This document shows positions 16,816 to 25,755 of a DNA stretch of 64,000 nt, piece by piece. The position numbers and the translations under genes are program-made. Each line of letters starts with the position of its first letter. Position 1 is the stretch's first letter. The stretch is from assembly GCF_963662735.1 (NCBI RefSeq), contig NZ_OY759744.1:1096153-1160152 (forward strand). Reading direction: 5' to 3'. This stretch comes from an uncultured Methanoregula sp. Its GTDB lineage: Archaea; Halobacteriota; Methanomicrobia; Methanomicrobiales; Methanospirillaceae. The notes under the pieces are model-generated. The model was not told where the DNA came from. It ran no database searches and saw only the letters and a program-made list of their open reading frames with translations.

Positions 16816-18557
16816 TGGTCGACCTGCCGCTGGGTCGCGATCTCTTTCGTGGTCCTTTCTATCGCTTTCTCGCTGGAGATATCCTGGCCAATGAGGATCT
16901 TCATCTCGTCTTCCTCGCGTGTATACCGCTCTTTGAGCACCGCAATCTCGTTCTCCATTGTCCTGCGCTTGCTCTCAAGCTCCCGCTCCTTGCGTTCGAT
17001 CTCCTCGCTCTTGCGGAGCCGGTCTACGGTCTCACGGCTTTCCTGTGCCAGCCGGGCGGAACCGAAGAGGACGCCCCCACTCCCTTTGTACACATCGAGG
17101 AGCTGGATGCCCTTATCCGACAGGACAAACTCGCGGAACTGGTTGGAGTGGGCCATCCCCCGTGCTTTGATGACGGAGAATGCGCGGTTCCGCTCTCCGT
17201 TCCCTTCAACGTTCTTGAGGATGAGCCACGCGTCCATTAAGGAAGACACGTGCATCTCGGTCGGCTCGATTGCATATGCCCCGGCATTCACGTCGTTCGA
17301 GAGATTGGTGAAGAGCCCGGTTATCTGGAGGGACTTGGCAAAATCGATGAGACGCATCAGCATCGAGCGGACCTGGATGTCGTCACCAATGGGATAGAGG
17401 TTGGAGATGGGGTCGACTGCCACAACCCGGGGCTTGAACTCCCCGATGAGCTTCAGCATCACGGATAGGTGCATCTCGAGACTGTATGCCGTTGGCCGTA
17501 CCGCGTGGAATTTCAGGAGGCCGGATTTGACCCACGGTTCAAGGTTTACGCCGATGGACACCATGTTCCGCAGGAGCTGGCTCTCGGACTCTTCAAAGAT
17601 GAAGAAGAGGCATTTCTCGCCCCGCCGGCACGCTGCATCGATAAAGGTAGCGGCGATGCTCGTTTTGCCTGTCCCTGCCTGCCCTGAGACAAGGATGGAT
17701 GATCCGCGATAGAACCCTTTTCCCCCGAGCATCGTGTCGAGACGGGGAATGCCGGTGGAGATCCGCTCATGCGATGCCTTGTGGGTGAGGGACAATGAGG
17801 TGATAGGGAGAACGGAGATGCCATCGCTGCTGATCAGGAACGGGTACTCGTCTGTTCCATGGATGCTGCCGCGGTACTTGACGATGCGGAGGCGACGCGT
17901 CGCGATCTGGTTCATGAGCCGGTGGTCGAGAGTGATGACGCAGTCTGCGACATACTCTTCAAGGCCGTACTTGGTGATCGTCCGGTCACCGCGTTCGCCC
18001 GTGACGACTGCTGTCACGCCCCGTTCTTTCAGCCAGAGGAAGAGCCGGCGCAGTTCCGACCGGAGGATCGCTTCGTTGGCAAAGCCGGAGAAGAGGGCTT
18101 CCAACGTGTCAATGGCGACCCTTTTTGCACCGACTTCGTCGATCATTGCGCCGAGCCGGATGAACAGGCCTTCGAGGTCATACTCGCCGGTCTCTTCGAT
18201 CTCGGATCGGTCGATGGTGATGTGGTCGAGGACCAGTTTTTTCTGGCGGACGAGTTCGTCGAGGTCGAACCCCATTGACCTGAAATTCTTTTTCAGGTCG
18301 TCGATTTTCTCCTCGAATGCGATAAAAACGCCTGGTTCATGGTGATCGGTGATTCCCCGGACAATGAACTCCATGGCAAAGAGCGTTTTTCCGCATCCCG
18401 GGCCCCCGCTGACAAGCGATGGCCTGCCTTTCGGGAGTCCGCCGCCGGTAATATCATCAAATCCCTTGATCCCTGAAGGGACTTTTTCAAATTCCATCGT
18501 TGCTGCGACTCTGTCCGTCTTTCTTTTTTTCGTGATCCTGCACCCCTGTTTTCCCAC
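16812..18557 (-). CDS. kaiC: KaiC, double-domain RecA-like ATPase with coiled-coil tail
   Basis: 581 residues. CI has Walker A GGPGCGKT (51-58) and catalytic E82-E83; CII has GQAGTGKT (292-299) and E322-E323. In CII the segment T433-EMHV-S438-S439 aligns with T426, S431 and T432 of Synechococcus KaiC, so autophosphorylation and dephosphorylation are plausible, with Ser in place of Thr432. After the CII domain ([13 protein letters not shown], ends about 506) a charged coiled coil of about 65 residues is added. The listed start is a GTG a few bases after the expected transcription start; ATG 18497 (MEFEKVPSG) is the alternative. Confidence 0.95.
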   Translation of the reverse strand: MGKQGCRITKKRKTDRVAATMEFEKVPSGIKGFDDITGGGLPKGRPSLVSGGPGCGKTLFAMEFIVRGITDHHEPGVFIAFEEKIDDLKKNFRSMGFDLDELVRQKKLVLDHITIDRSEIEETGEYDLEGLFIRLGAMIDEVGAKRVAIDTLEALFSGFANEAILRSELRRLFLWLKERGVTAVVTGERGDRTITKYGLEEYVADCVITLDHRLMNQIATRRLRIVKYRGSIHGTDEYPFLISSDGISVLPITSLSLTHKASHERISTGIPRLDTMLGGKGFYRGSSILVSGQAGTGKTSIAATFIDAACRRGEKCLFFIFEESESQLLRNMVSIGVNLEPWVKSGLLKFHAVRPTAYSLEMHLSVMLKLIGEFKPRVVAVDPISNLYPIGDDIQVRSMLMRLIDFAKSLQITGLFTNLSNDVNAGAYAIEPTEMHVSSLMDAWLILKNVEGNGERNRAFSVIKARGMAHSNQFREFVLSDKGIQLLDVYKGSGGVLFGSARLAQESRETVDRLRKSEEIERKERELESKRRTMENEIAVLKERYTREEDEMKILIGQDISSEKAIERTTKEIATQRQVDQ

Positions 18558-18585
18558 GGTTATGATTGTGAAAAGACGATGATGA

Positions 18586-18593
18586 CTATAAAA
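18586..18593 (-). promoter_or_regulatory. TATA box of the kai operon
   Basis: Minus-strand CCTTTTATAG with the TATA core TTTTATAG at 18593-18586. Transcription should start near 18562, only a few bases before the GTG at 18557 and about 65 bases before the ATG at 18497. Confidence 0.5.
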
Positions 18594-18608
18594 GGACTTG
18601 TCTATATT

Positions 18609-18650
18609 GCATTTTTTGCAACATCCCTTCTCTCGATAGCATTTTTTGCA
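18609..18650 (-). repeat. Two GCATTTTTTGCA repeats upstream of kaiC
   Basis: The 12-mer GCATTTTTTGCA, whose ends form a GCA/TGC inverted repeat, occurs at 18609-18620 and 18639-18650, exactly 30 bases apart (three helical turns). The nearer copy is 16 bases upstream of the kaiC TATA box. A partial third copy (GGTTTTTTGCATGC) is near 18864-18877. The layout suggests operators for a dimeric regulator. The regulator is unknown. Confidence 0.45.
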
Positions 18651-18784
18651 TTATTGTCGGAAAACGAGAGGCCGGAATGTGACTATGCCCCAAACCCGTT
18701 CTCTCCCTAATCTCTCCCGGGAAGCGCCCGGGCGAGCTCTTCAGCTTCCGGCGGGCTCGCGGTGCTGAAGAATTCCGGGGAACA

Positions 18785-19060
18785 CTGGGGGTGGGGTGTA
18801 CCCCCCCGCATGTAGTCAGCGACCGCCCCCCTCCCCCCCCATCTCAACCATGAGTAACGCCCGGTTTTTTGCATGCGACAGGGGAGCGGTTCGCGTGGAG
18901 TATCCGGCGTTGATCGCCTGTTTCCCGGCATTCACAAAAATGAGTAGGTTGCTGGGATCTCCTGATTGGGTGGGGGGGTGTACCCCCCGTCACTTTGATC
19001 ATGGAGGGGGGGTCACCCCCCCAGTCGAAATTTTTGTGCGGGGGGTATGCCCCCCACCCC
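18785..19060. repeat. Cluster of G-tract/C-tract palindromes
   Basis: Between kaiC and the TMEM175-like gene lie palindromes of the form G(4-7)-TRYR-type centre-C(6-7), centred near 18799, 18980, 19014 and 19048; the last three are spaced about 34 bases. A C-rich run (18825-18840) lies between. The intervening sequence contains no supportable gene. This makes up most of the 594-base gap at 18558-19151 apart from the kaiC promoter. The spaced units could be a dispersed repeat family or structured RNA/DNA. Confidence 0.55.
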
Positions 19061-19151
19061 CTCCTGGTTTACCGGGCGCAGAGGGCGGGACCAAATGTAA
19101 AAGAAGAATATCCCCAAAAAACAATTCTCTGGTACTCCAGGGGATACCCAT

Positions 19152-19784
19152 ATGGTAGTTGCAGAACCGATCAACAAAGTCAATCTTGAGCGTATCACGA
19201 ACGGCATTTATGCCTTCACCATGACCCTGATGATCCGGAACATCCAGACGCCCGCGGCCGGCACCCTGACTGATGCCACCACGTTCTTCCGGTTCCTCGA
19301 TACCACCATCCTTTCTGTTATCGACTTCATCGGGGCGTTTCTCATCCTCGGCATGTTCTGGCTCTTCTACTTCCAGATGTTCCACCGCATGAAAACCTTC
19401 GACTCCCGGTTCCTCTACATCCACCTTCTCTCCCTCATGATAGTCGTCTTCGTCCCGTTCACCCAGGCCTTCACCTCTGACGGCTCCGAAATCCCGATAT
19501 CGGATATCGTTTTCCAGCTCAACTATCTCGCACTCGCTGTCCTGCTTGCCTTTGCCTGGTACTATGCACGTTGCTCAAACCCGTCCCTGCTTGTCCCGGA
19601 ACTGACGAATGCGGAGGCTTCTTTCCAGCAGAAAAAGTACCTTGTGCCTGTCGGGGTTTCCATCTTCGGGATCGCAGTTCTCCTCTCCGGGCTCCCCTAC
19701 TTCGACATTATCTACTTCTTCCCGTTTGTCATCCTGATCATTTTCTTCCGGCATCCCCCCGGCGCGCCGGCAGAATCTTCCTGA
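19152..19784 (+). CDS. TMEM175-like (DUF1211) membrane protein
   Basis: 210 residues. The N-terminus carries LERITNGIYAFTMTLMI, which matches the RxxxFSDGVFAIAxTLL pore-helix signature of the DUF1211/TMEM175 family in degenerate form (Phe-Ser-Asp replaced by Ile-Thr-Asn). Further helices lie near residues 50-75, 92-108, 117-138 and 170-202. Family members form leaky potassium channels of dimers or tetramers. The altered signature makes ion selectivity uncertain. It is monocistronic. Confidence 0.75.
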   Translation: MVVAEPINKVNLERITNGIYAFTMTLMIRNIQTPAAGTLTDATTFFRFLDTTILSVIDFIGAFLILGMFWLFYFQMFHRMKTFDSRFLYIHLLSLMIVVFVPFTQAFTSDGSEIPISDIVFQLNYLALAVLLAFAWYYARCSNPSLLVPELTNAEASFQQKKYLVPVGVSIFGIAVLLSGLPYFDIIYFFPFVILIIFFRHPPGAPAESS

Positions 19785-19967
19785 TTTTCGGTGAATCCGT
19801 CTCATGTTGCGGGGGTTGACCCGAATCCCCTGTTTCCCGGTTTATCCGGCCATGCACCATATTGCCGCATCATTGCACGCATTGCATGAGCGATCTATAG
19901 AGGGACAATATCCGCATATAGATACCCCATCATTTCCTGTGGAACTGCATTCCTATACAATCCCCTT

Positions 19968-21059
19968 TCAATGAAGAGCCTGACCGAACCGGTCCTGCAT
20001 TTCCCGGGGGACCTGTGCGTACACGATCTCGCGGGGCATTTCCCCCAGACCTATTGCAGTCGCGTGCCGGATGCAGGGGTGATCCCTCACCGGGATTTTT
20101 AGCAGGTCCTGCACATTCGGGTTCTGGTACAGCAGTATCCGCTCGGACAGTTTCGGAAAGAACGGAACCCGGGTCTTGAGATCTTTTAAGAGCGCCAGGG
20201 CAAATGCCTCAGCTCCAACCTGGTCAGCGCTTGCAAATACGAGCCCCGGATCGGGGTTTGTGACATACGCCCTTCCCAGACCCACCGGTCCCACCCGGAT
20301 CGCGAACCGGTCAGGACCAAATGTTGTCTGCGCTTTGGTTGCCACAAAGAGGGTTAAGCGAAGCTTCTCCCGGATCGCATCGCTGATCTCCACGATCTTC
20401 TCAAAGAACGTTCCCGTCCTGTCATCCCGGGAAACGAGGGTACTCCCCGTTGCCAGATCGGTGATGGATTTGTTGTACGGCCCGTTGGCATGGAACTCCA
20501 TTCGGCTGTCCTCGCGGAGCATCCCCACCATGCACTTCAACCCGAGTGTAGCCCCTGCCTGGCTGTGGGCGCTGACCCGGGGAAGGCAGATGATGTGATC
20601 CGCCTTCTTTGTCCATGCCGTGATGAAAAAACCGGACTGCCACGATGCAGTATGCTGCGACTGGTGATGGAAGAACCCCTCGTCCCATCCCCCGTCTTCG
20701 AAACTGACAAACCGGGGATCGTCGTGGGAACCCATACCCGAATGAGCATAATTGGCCCGGCTGCTCCCCCGTATCACGCCAGCTTTATGGTGCAGCACGT
20801 GTCCGATACCGGACTGGTCCCCGATCACGACCTTCGCACCGCGTTCTTCCAGCAGTCCTGCCACAACCCGGATCGAGAGCGGGTGCGTTGTAGACGGATA
20901 CGGGTCAGGGGAGTTCAGCGCAGGTTTGAGGAGAACAATATCACCGCTGCGGAGCCAGGAGCAGTTATCCGATGCCGCCAGGAACGTGTCGCGGATACGG
21001 GTTGAAAGCGTGTCGCTGGAGGGGTTGGCCCCGGCCCCGGTTACATAAAGCGGTTTCAT
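19968..21059 (-). CDS. DUF362 domain-containing protein
   Basis: About 363 residues. Features of DUF362 proteins are the early KPALNSPDPYPSTTHP segment, VVIGDQSGIGHV, the ADHIICLPRVSAHSQAG stretch and LGLKCMVGML. No CxxC ferredoxin-type cluster is present, unlike some members. The family's reaction is unknown. An earlier in-frame start at 21083 lies inside the TATA box (minus-strand TTTTTATAT, 21092-21084), so the ATG at 21059, about 27 bases downstream, is the start of a leaderless message. Confidence 0.85.
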   Translation of the reverse strand: MKPLYVTGAGANPSSDTLSTRIRDTFLAASDNCSWLRSGDIVLLKPALNSPDPYPSTTHPLSIRVVAGLLEERGAKVVIGDQSGIGHVLHHKAGVIRGSSRANYAHSGMGSHDDPRFVSFEDGGWDEGFFHHQSQHTASWQSGFFITAWTKKADHIICLPRVSAHSQAGATLGLKCMVGMLREDSRMEFHANGPYNKSITDLATGSTLVSRDDRTGTFFEKIVEISDAIREKLRLTLFVATKAQTTFGPDRFAIRVGPVGLGRAYVTNPDPGLVFASADQVGAEAFALALLKDLKTRVPFFPKLSERILLYQNPNVQDLLKIPVRDHPCIRHATAIGLGEMPREIVYAQVPREMQDRFGQALH

Positions 21060-21146
21060 GTACGGGATGTATCGGGATACCAATATAAAAAGGATGCAGC
21101 AGAACGCGGTGCGTCAGCCATTGGAAAAAACGCTTCAGAACAAGAG

Positions 21147-21220
21147 TGGGCCCGTCGAGATTCGAACTCGAGATCTTCGCCGTGTGAAGGCGACGTCATA
21201 GCCAACTAGACCACGAGCCC
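21147..21220 (-). tRNA. tRNA-Val (CAC)
   Basis: 74 bases. The cloverleaf folds with a GGGCTCG/CGGGCCC acceptor (one T-G pair), anticodon stem TCGCC/GGCGA around loop TTCACAC, which gives anticodon CAC, and GTTCGAATC in the T arm. Discriminator A. CCA is not encoded and there is no intron. Confidence 0.95.
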
Positions 21221-21224
21221 AGAA

Positions 21225-21295
21225 TGCATCGACCGGGAATTGAACCCGGGCTATAGGCTTGGAAGGCCTAAGTCATACCACTAGACCATCGATGC
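21225..21295 (-). tRNA. tRNA-Gly (TCC)
   Basis: 71 bases, the compact length usual for tRNA-Gly. Acceptor GCATCGA/TCGATGC, anticodon stem TAGGC/GCCTA around loop CTTCCAA (anticodon TCC), T arm with GTTCAATTC. Discriminator A, no encoded CCA. It lies four bases upstream of tRNA-Val and is probably transcribed with it. Confidence 0.95.
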
Positions 21296-21434
21296 ACTGT
21301 GCTCTACAATTTTGGCGGGGCGGGGTATTAATAATTGTCACCGGTTTTCTGGAACGGTACACGCTCCGGGCCTGCACCGGGCAGGAATCTCTGCATCTCG
21401 AAAAAATGCATATAATGGTGATGGCCGGAAGAAT

Positions 21435-22427
21435 TCACCGGTCCGGCACGAGAGCGGCAAGTATCGCGAGCACCGGACCGATGACAAGACCTGCCCAGAA
21501 AATGAGCCCGGCAATCCCGATGATGAGCAGGTAAATCCTGTCCTTTAGGGCCCGGGGCCCGGGCTGCCGTGCAATCCGCAGTGCAGAGAGTCCGAGGCCG
21601 GCAGGTACCAGGATAAAGAGCAGGGTGAGGAGGACTCCCGGAGAATAACCGGTGATGTTGACCACATGGAGCATCTGGACAAAGGTCATCGCAACCCCGC
21701 CAAGGTACAGCAGCCCGGCAATGGATGCAAACCAGAACGCGAAGCCGGGCTTTTTACCCTGCCGCTGTACACGCCGTCCGATTATGATGAACCCGATCAT
21801 CACAACTGCGAGGAAAGGGGCCAGAACCTCCAGGATGAATTGCCCTTCCCATAGATGAGTTTCGATCACATTGACCGGCACGAACACCCATTCTGACGGG
21901 CTGAATTCCTCACGGTACCCGACCGCGAGGCTGTACTGCGTCTCATCCGCCGGGCTCACGACTGCCACGTACCAGGTGCCTGCCGTAGTAATCTCCCGCG
22001 AAAAATTCGACACTTCATATATTGCTGCGGGGCTGAACGGCTCGTAGTCCGCCCGGAGCGGCGGGTGCCCCCGGATGATTTCTGCACCGTACCCTGCAGG
22101 AATTTCCACGGTTGGGGGAACGGTGGCCGGTGCCGGCAGCCCCCCGGGTCCCATGACGATCATATCCGGTACCGGTTTGTCATACCCGTTGTTCATGAGG
22201 GAGAGCACGAGACGGTCGCCGGGTTGCATGGCGAGCTGGTAATATGCCACATCGCCGGTATGGTGGAGATGGCCATAGATGGCATACGATTTTGCCGGCG
22301 TTTCTATGGAGAGTGCTGTGCTGATATTCTGGTTATTTTCGGCGCTGACCGGGACGTGGGCGCACACCGGAACGATCAGGATGAGTACAAGGAGCACTGC
22401 CAGCGGAAGAGAGAACCGGCGGATCAT
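21435..22427 (-). CDS. Secreted-domain plus multi-helix membrane protein
   Basis: 330 residues. A cleavable-looking signal (LPLAVLLVLILIVPVCAHVP) leads into an extracellular beta-rich region of about 180 residues with GDVAYYQLAMQPGDRLVLSL and TTAGTWYVAVVSP, similar in feel to bacterial pre-peptidase (PPC) domains. Four to five membrane helices follow (about 205-225, 237-258, 268-290 and 298-327). A surface sensor or membrane component is possible, but I recognise no function. It is 88 bases from htpX, same strand. Confidence 0.8.
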   Translation of the reverse strand: MIRRFSLPLAVLLVLILIVPVCAHVPVSAENNQNISTALSIETPAKSYAIYGHLHHTGDVAYYQLAMQPGDRLVLSLMNNGYDKPVPDMIVMGPGGLPAPATVPPTVEIPAGYGAEIIRGHPPLRADYEPFSPAAIYEVSNFSREITTAGTWYVAVVSPADETQYSLAVGYREEFSPSEWVFVPVNVIETHLWEGQFILEVLAPFLAVVMIGFIIIGRRVQRQGKKPGFAFWFASIAGLLYLGGVAMTFVQMLHVVNITGYSPGVLLTLLFILVPAGLGLSALRIARQPGPRALKDRIYLLIIGIAGLIFWAGLVIGPVLAILAALVPDR

Positions 22428-22515
22428 ACGGTATAACGATTGGTATCTCCGGGTACATGAATGTGCAGGGCATCAGTCGGAAGCCGTGCTCTGGCCGGTT
22501 GCGGCAAAAAAAGGG

Positions 22516-23400
22516 TTAGTAGCCCCGGAGCTCTGACTCGACTTTCTCGAGGTTTGCAATACGCTTCTCGAGCGGCGGGTGGGTCGAGAAGAGCTCCATG
22601 ATTGAGTTCCCCGAGAGTGCCGGGATGATGAAGAACGCGTTTGCGCCTTCTACCTTTGCCTTGGCGTCCGGGGGAATCACATCCATCCGCCCGCTGATCT
22701 TATTGAGGGCTGACATGAGTGCCCGGGGGTTCCGGGTGATGAGTGCACTGCCCCGGTCAGCAGCAAACTCCCGGTAGCGGGAGAGCGCAAGGATGAGGAG
22801 AGTGCTTACTGCGTAGACAATGATCGAGACGATCCAGATCACTATCCAGGATCCGCCGTTCTCCCGGTTGTTCCCTCCGAAGAGTGCCGAGAAGAAGAAG
22901 CTCTGCATGATCATCGAGGCTATCATGGCGATGAAACTTGCGAGCGTCATCGTCAGGATGTCGCGGTTCTTCACGTGGGCAAGTTCGTGGGCAAGTACTG
23001 CCTCAAGCTCGTCCTTATTCAGGAGCCGCATGATCGAATCCGTGCAGGCTACGACCGCATGTTTCGGGCTCCTTCCGGTTGCAAATGCGTTGGGAACCGG
23101 GCTCTGCATGATAGCAATCCTGGGCAGCGGAAGGTCAGCCTCTTTGCAGAGCTTCTCCACCGTCCGGTGCAGTTCAGGATACTCGTCGGCTTCGATAACG
23201 CGTGCGCCGGTTGACCAGAGTACCATCTTGTCCGAGAAGAAGTACTGGAATAATCCCATCGCTACCGCTATGACTACAATGAACCAGTAACCCACTCCGA
23301 ATGCCAGCAGGATAGTCATGAACACCAGGTAGAGCAGTAATAATAACAGCCCGGTGAACCAGACCCTGGCCGTTAGGCCCCAGTCACGTTTCCATTCCAT
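22516..23400 (-). CDS. htpX: HtpX-family membrane zinc metalloprotease
   Basis: About 294 residues. Two N-terminal helices (about 10-55), the zinc motif HELAHVKNRD, a hydrophobic hairpin, then the third zinc ligand in REFAADRGSA and the C-terminal FSTHPPLEKRI of M48B proteases. HtpX degrades damaged membrane proteins from the cytoplasmic side. The frame extends to 23451, but ATG 23400 (MEWKRDWGL) is the natural start, preceded by a GGAGGAG about 12 bases away. Confidence 0.93.
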   Translation of the reverse strand: MEWKRDWGLTARVWFTGLLLLLLYLVFMTILLAFGVGYWFIVVIAVAMGLFQYFFSDKMVLWSTGARVIEADEYPELHRTVEKLCKEADLPLPRIAIMQSPVPNAFATGRSPKHAVVACTDSIMRLLNKDELEAVLAHELAHVKNRDILTMTLASFIAMIASMIMQSFFFSALFGGNNRENGGSWIVIWIVSIIVYAVSTLLILALSRYREFAADRGSALITRNPRALMSALNKISGRMDVIPPDAKAKVEGANAFFIIPALSGNSIMELFSTHPPLEKRIANLEKVESELRGY

Positions 23401-23591
23401 AATTAGTACATGTTCTCCTCCCCCCTCTCTTAAACCATTCGATAATCCCAAAAATCCGGGCTCTCAATGGGTTTTTATTTCCCGGGCACGCGCACCGGAT
23501 CCCCACGGTCACTGCCAGAACCGGCATCCGCATCCTGTCTTTTGGGATCAATACAGGAAACTATTTTTTTGCCAACACCGGACTGATACGT

Positions 23592-24242
23592 ATGGCTGAA
23601 GTCGATCCCGAAGCGCTGGCTGACGTGGCATACGGCATCTTCGAGCATCTCCTGAACCGCAGGCTGCGGGAGCAGGGCAAATACCTGTACATGTTTGTCG
23701 AAGGAGGCATCGATTTCAAAGCGGATCTTTCTGCGATCTTTGAGGCATTCCGGGAAGAGTATCCCCAACTCGCCGAAGCAATGATCGCCCGGTTTTCCGA
23801 TATCGATACAATCTACCGCATGTTGTGCGAGGGGGAAGGAACGCTTCCCTCAAAAACCGCCCAGATGTACTGGATTGTGCTCGATGCACCCGGCAGCGCC
23901 CCCGAGGCAATCGAGGATGAGAATGCCGGGAAATGGCTGATCTTCCAGGAACCGGATCTCGCTGACGCCGCATGGAAGAAGGTGCGGGATGCCACCGTTG
24001 CTCTTGAACTGGGCATCTCCGCAAAAGTGAGCACGGCAAAACCCAATCCTGACTCACGGGACAATCGCAAAGTGATTTACGTGTACACGAAAGACTGGGC
24101 AGACGAGGCGGATGTCATGCGGGTGCGGGAGAAACTCCGCGAACTCGGGTTTGTCGACCGTATCGGGTACAAGCGCAATATCGAGACGTTTGCTGGCGAA
24201 TATGCCAAGAAAGGCAAGCGGGTAACGTATTATTCCGCGTGA
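23592..24242 (+). CDS. Bles03/DUF1917-like protein
   Basis: 216 residues. The C-terminal two thirds has AGKWLIFQEPDLADAAWKKV, LGISAKVST, VIYVYTKDWADEADVMRVR and LGFVDRIGYK, the pattern of the DUF1917 (Bles03, C11orf68) family, whose structure resembles translation factor eIF4E-like and phosphothreonine lyase folds. The biochemical role is unknown. The N-terminal 90 residues are acidic and helical. It is a single gene between divergent and convergent neighbours. Confidence 0.7.
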   Translation: MAEVDPEALADVAYGIFEHLLNRRLREQGKYLYMFVEGGIDFKADLSAIFEAFREEYPQLAEAMIARFSDIDTIYRMLCEGEGTLPSKTAQMYWIVLDAPGSAPEAIEDENAGKWLIFQEPDLADAAWKKVRDATVALELGISAKVSTAKPNPDSRDNRKVIYVYTKDWADEADVMRVREKLRELGFVDRIGYKRNIETFAGEYAKKGKRVTYYSA

Positions 24243-24324
24243 TTTCCATCACGATTGCCGCTTGATTTCGCCAGAATAGCCTTAACAGGATCCCATCTTA
24301 TTGATGGTTACCCGGGATCTCCTT

Positions 24325-24768
24325 TTATGATGCAGCTGCCCGGGCGAGATCCCGCGTTTTCGAAGCTTCTGCCACCATTGCGGCAATTACAGAAAGGTTA
24401 CTGGACACTACCTCAAGGTCGGTTTCTTCACCATTAATCGCTGGCGACTTGTACCCGATGTCGCCTTCTGCGGAAAAATCGTCCCTGGCTACGAGAATGC
24501 CGAACTGGCGCCCGATGGCAGGCTCGACGATCTCGTCAAGGGAATGCCCCAGGCGCTCCCTGATATCTATTTCCAGACCCTTCATGAACGTGTCAAGGGT
24601 AGTCTCGATGAAGCCGATGACAAAGATCTCCCGCGGGTCTGCTGCATTGATCATTGTATACAGTGTGCTGGGCGTACCGAATCCTACCGTGTGATACCAC
24701 GCCCTACGGAAATCTTCGTATGTCTTTCCTTCCTTCAGTCTCCGTGTTACTACAGCAACGGTGATCAC
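24325..24768 (-). CDS. Conserved-type hypothetical protein
   Basis: 147 residues, soluble. The N-terminal part (MITVAVVTRRLKEGKTYEDF, then FVIGFIETTLDTFMKGLEID) has the strand-helix spacing of a dimeric alpha-beta barrel (ABM/EthD-like), and the C-terminus is an alanine-rich helix. No active-site motif is visible. A minus-strand TATA-like GATTTATACTAC lies near 24866-24877. Function not recognised. Confidence 0.65.
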   Translation of the reverse strand: MITVAVVTRRLKEGKTYEDFRRAWYHTVGFGTPSTLYTMINAADPREIFVIGFIETTLDTFMKGLEIDIRERLGHSLDEIVEPAIGRQFGILVARDDFSAEGDIGYKSPAINGEETDLEVVSSNLSVIAAMVAEASKTRDLARAAAS

Positions 24769-24986
24769 AGTATCTCAAAAGAGTATTCCGGTCAGGAATT
24801 GATAATATCGTGTATCCCCGATGGAAAATGGCCCCTTTGTCTGCGGGGAGATTTGGGGGATTGGGTGTAGTATAAATCCGGATCCGTACGTATGAAACGG
24901 GAAAGAGATCCGGGAAAAACCGGGACCGGGCAGATTTGCATCTGCAGAAATGAAAAAAACGGGAAAAAAGAACGCGGATATTAAAA

Positions 24987-25133
24987 TTACGCTTTCCTTT
25001 CCTTATTCTTGGGCCGCAGGTTCTGGTAACCGCACTTGCGGCAGCTGGTTGCACGGATTGCATTGCGTGCATTACAGTGCATGCATATTTTCACGTTGAG
25101 TAACCGGGCTTCGGCTTCTGGAAATTTTGCCAT
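24987..25133 (-). CDS. rpl40e: Large ribosomal subunit protein eL40
   Basis: 48 residues. The zinc ribbon is CMHC (C17, C20) and CRKC (C31, C34), followed by [14 protein letters not shown], the typical archaeal L40e ending. A minus-strand TATA box TTATAAGGG at 25162-25154 is about 25-28 bases before the ATG, so the message is leaderless and separate from the rdgB operon upstream. Confidence 0.95.
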   Translation of the reverse strand: MAKFPEAEARLLNVKICMHCNARNAIRATSCRKCGYQNLRPKNKERKA

Positions 25134-25191
25134 TAATAAACACTCCTGTTCGCCCTTATAACAAAGCTGTAAGACTTCTTAACCGTTTGCG

Positions 25192-25755
25192 TCACGGGCG
25201 GCTATCTGTCCTGTGCTCCTTCAGGAACCAGTCATGGAACGCGGTCAGCGCCCGGGCCCGGTGGGACATCCTGCTCTTCTCTTCCATGGGAATTTCGGCA
25301 AGGGTTGTACTCCCGACTTCGAAGATCGGGTCGTAACCAAAGCCGCCGGCTCCCCGGGGACTCCGGGTTATCTGCCCGTCCAGAACCCCCCGAAACACCC
25401 GGATACCTTTCTCATCTGCATAGGCAATCGCCGTGGTGAACCGGGCTGTCCTATCGGTCTTTTCCTCCATCAGTTTCAGGATACCGGCATTGCCAATGGA
25501 TTTGAGGACGTATGCTGCGTACGGGCCGGGAAAACCATTGAGAGCATCGATGGAAAAACCCGTGTCGTCCACGATGAGCGGAGCCTTCAGCTCCCCGTAT
25601 GCGAACCGGGCCTTTCCCGCTGCAATCTCCCCAACATCTTCAGATCTGTGTTCGGGAAGATCCAGCGCAACATGATCCACTTCGAGAAGGTCTCCGAAAA
25701 AGGCCGCTACCTCGCGGGCTTTGTTCGCGTTACCGGTCACCATCATGATCTTCAC
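25192..25755 (-). CDS. rdgB: XTP/dITP diphosphatase
   Basis: 187 residues of the Ham1/RdgB family, which removes dITP and XTP from the nucleotide pool. Motifs: VTGNANKAREVAAFFG at the N-terminus, LIVDDTGFSIDALNGFPGPYAA, GFGYDPIFE, TLAEIPMEEKSRMSHRARAL. The ATG overlaps the stop of the Kae1-Bud32 gene in ATGA fashion, an arrangement that is common in euryarchaea. Confidence 0.95.
   Translation of the reverse strand: MKIMMVTGNANKAREVAAFFGDLLEVDHVALDLPEHRSEDVGEIAAGKARFAYGELKAPLIVDDTGFSIDALNGFPGPYAAYVLKSIGNAGILKLMEEKTDRTARFTTAIAYADEKGIRVFRGVLDGQITRSPRGAGGFGYDPIFEVGSTTLAEIPMEEKSRMSHRARALTAFHDWFLKEHRTDSRP

Noticed and set aside
18707..18931. 74-codon minus-strand frame in the G/C palindrome region
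   Set aside because: It runs through low-complexity palindromes and has a composition (Arg, Gly, Pro) set by the repeats. It could be annotated as a hypothetical gene, but nothing supports translation.
24892..24984. 30-codon frame after a TATA-like TATAAATCC
   Set aside because: The start is only about 21 bases from the TATA element, inside the expected transcription start zone, and the peptide has no features beyond two cysteines.
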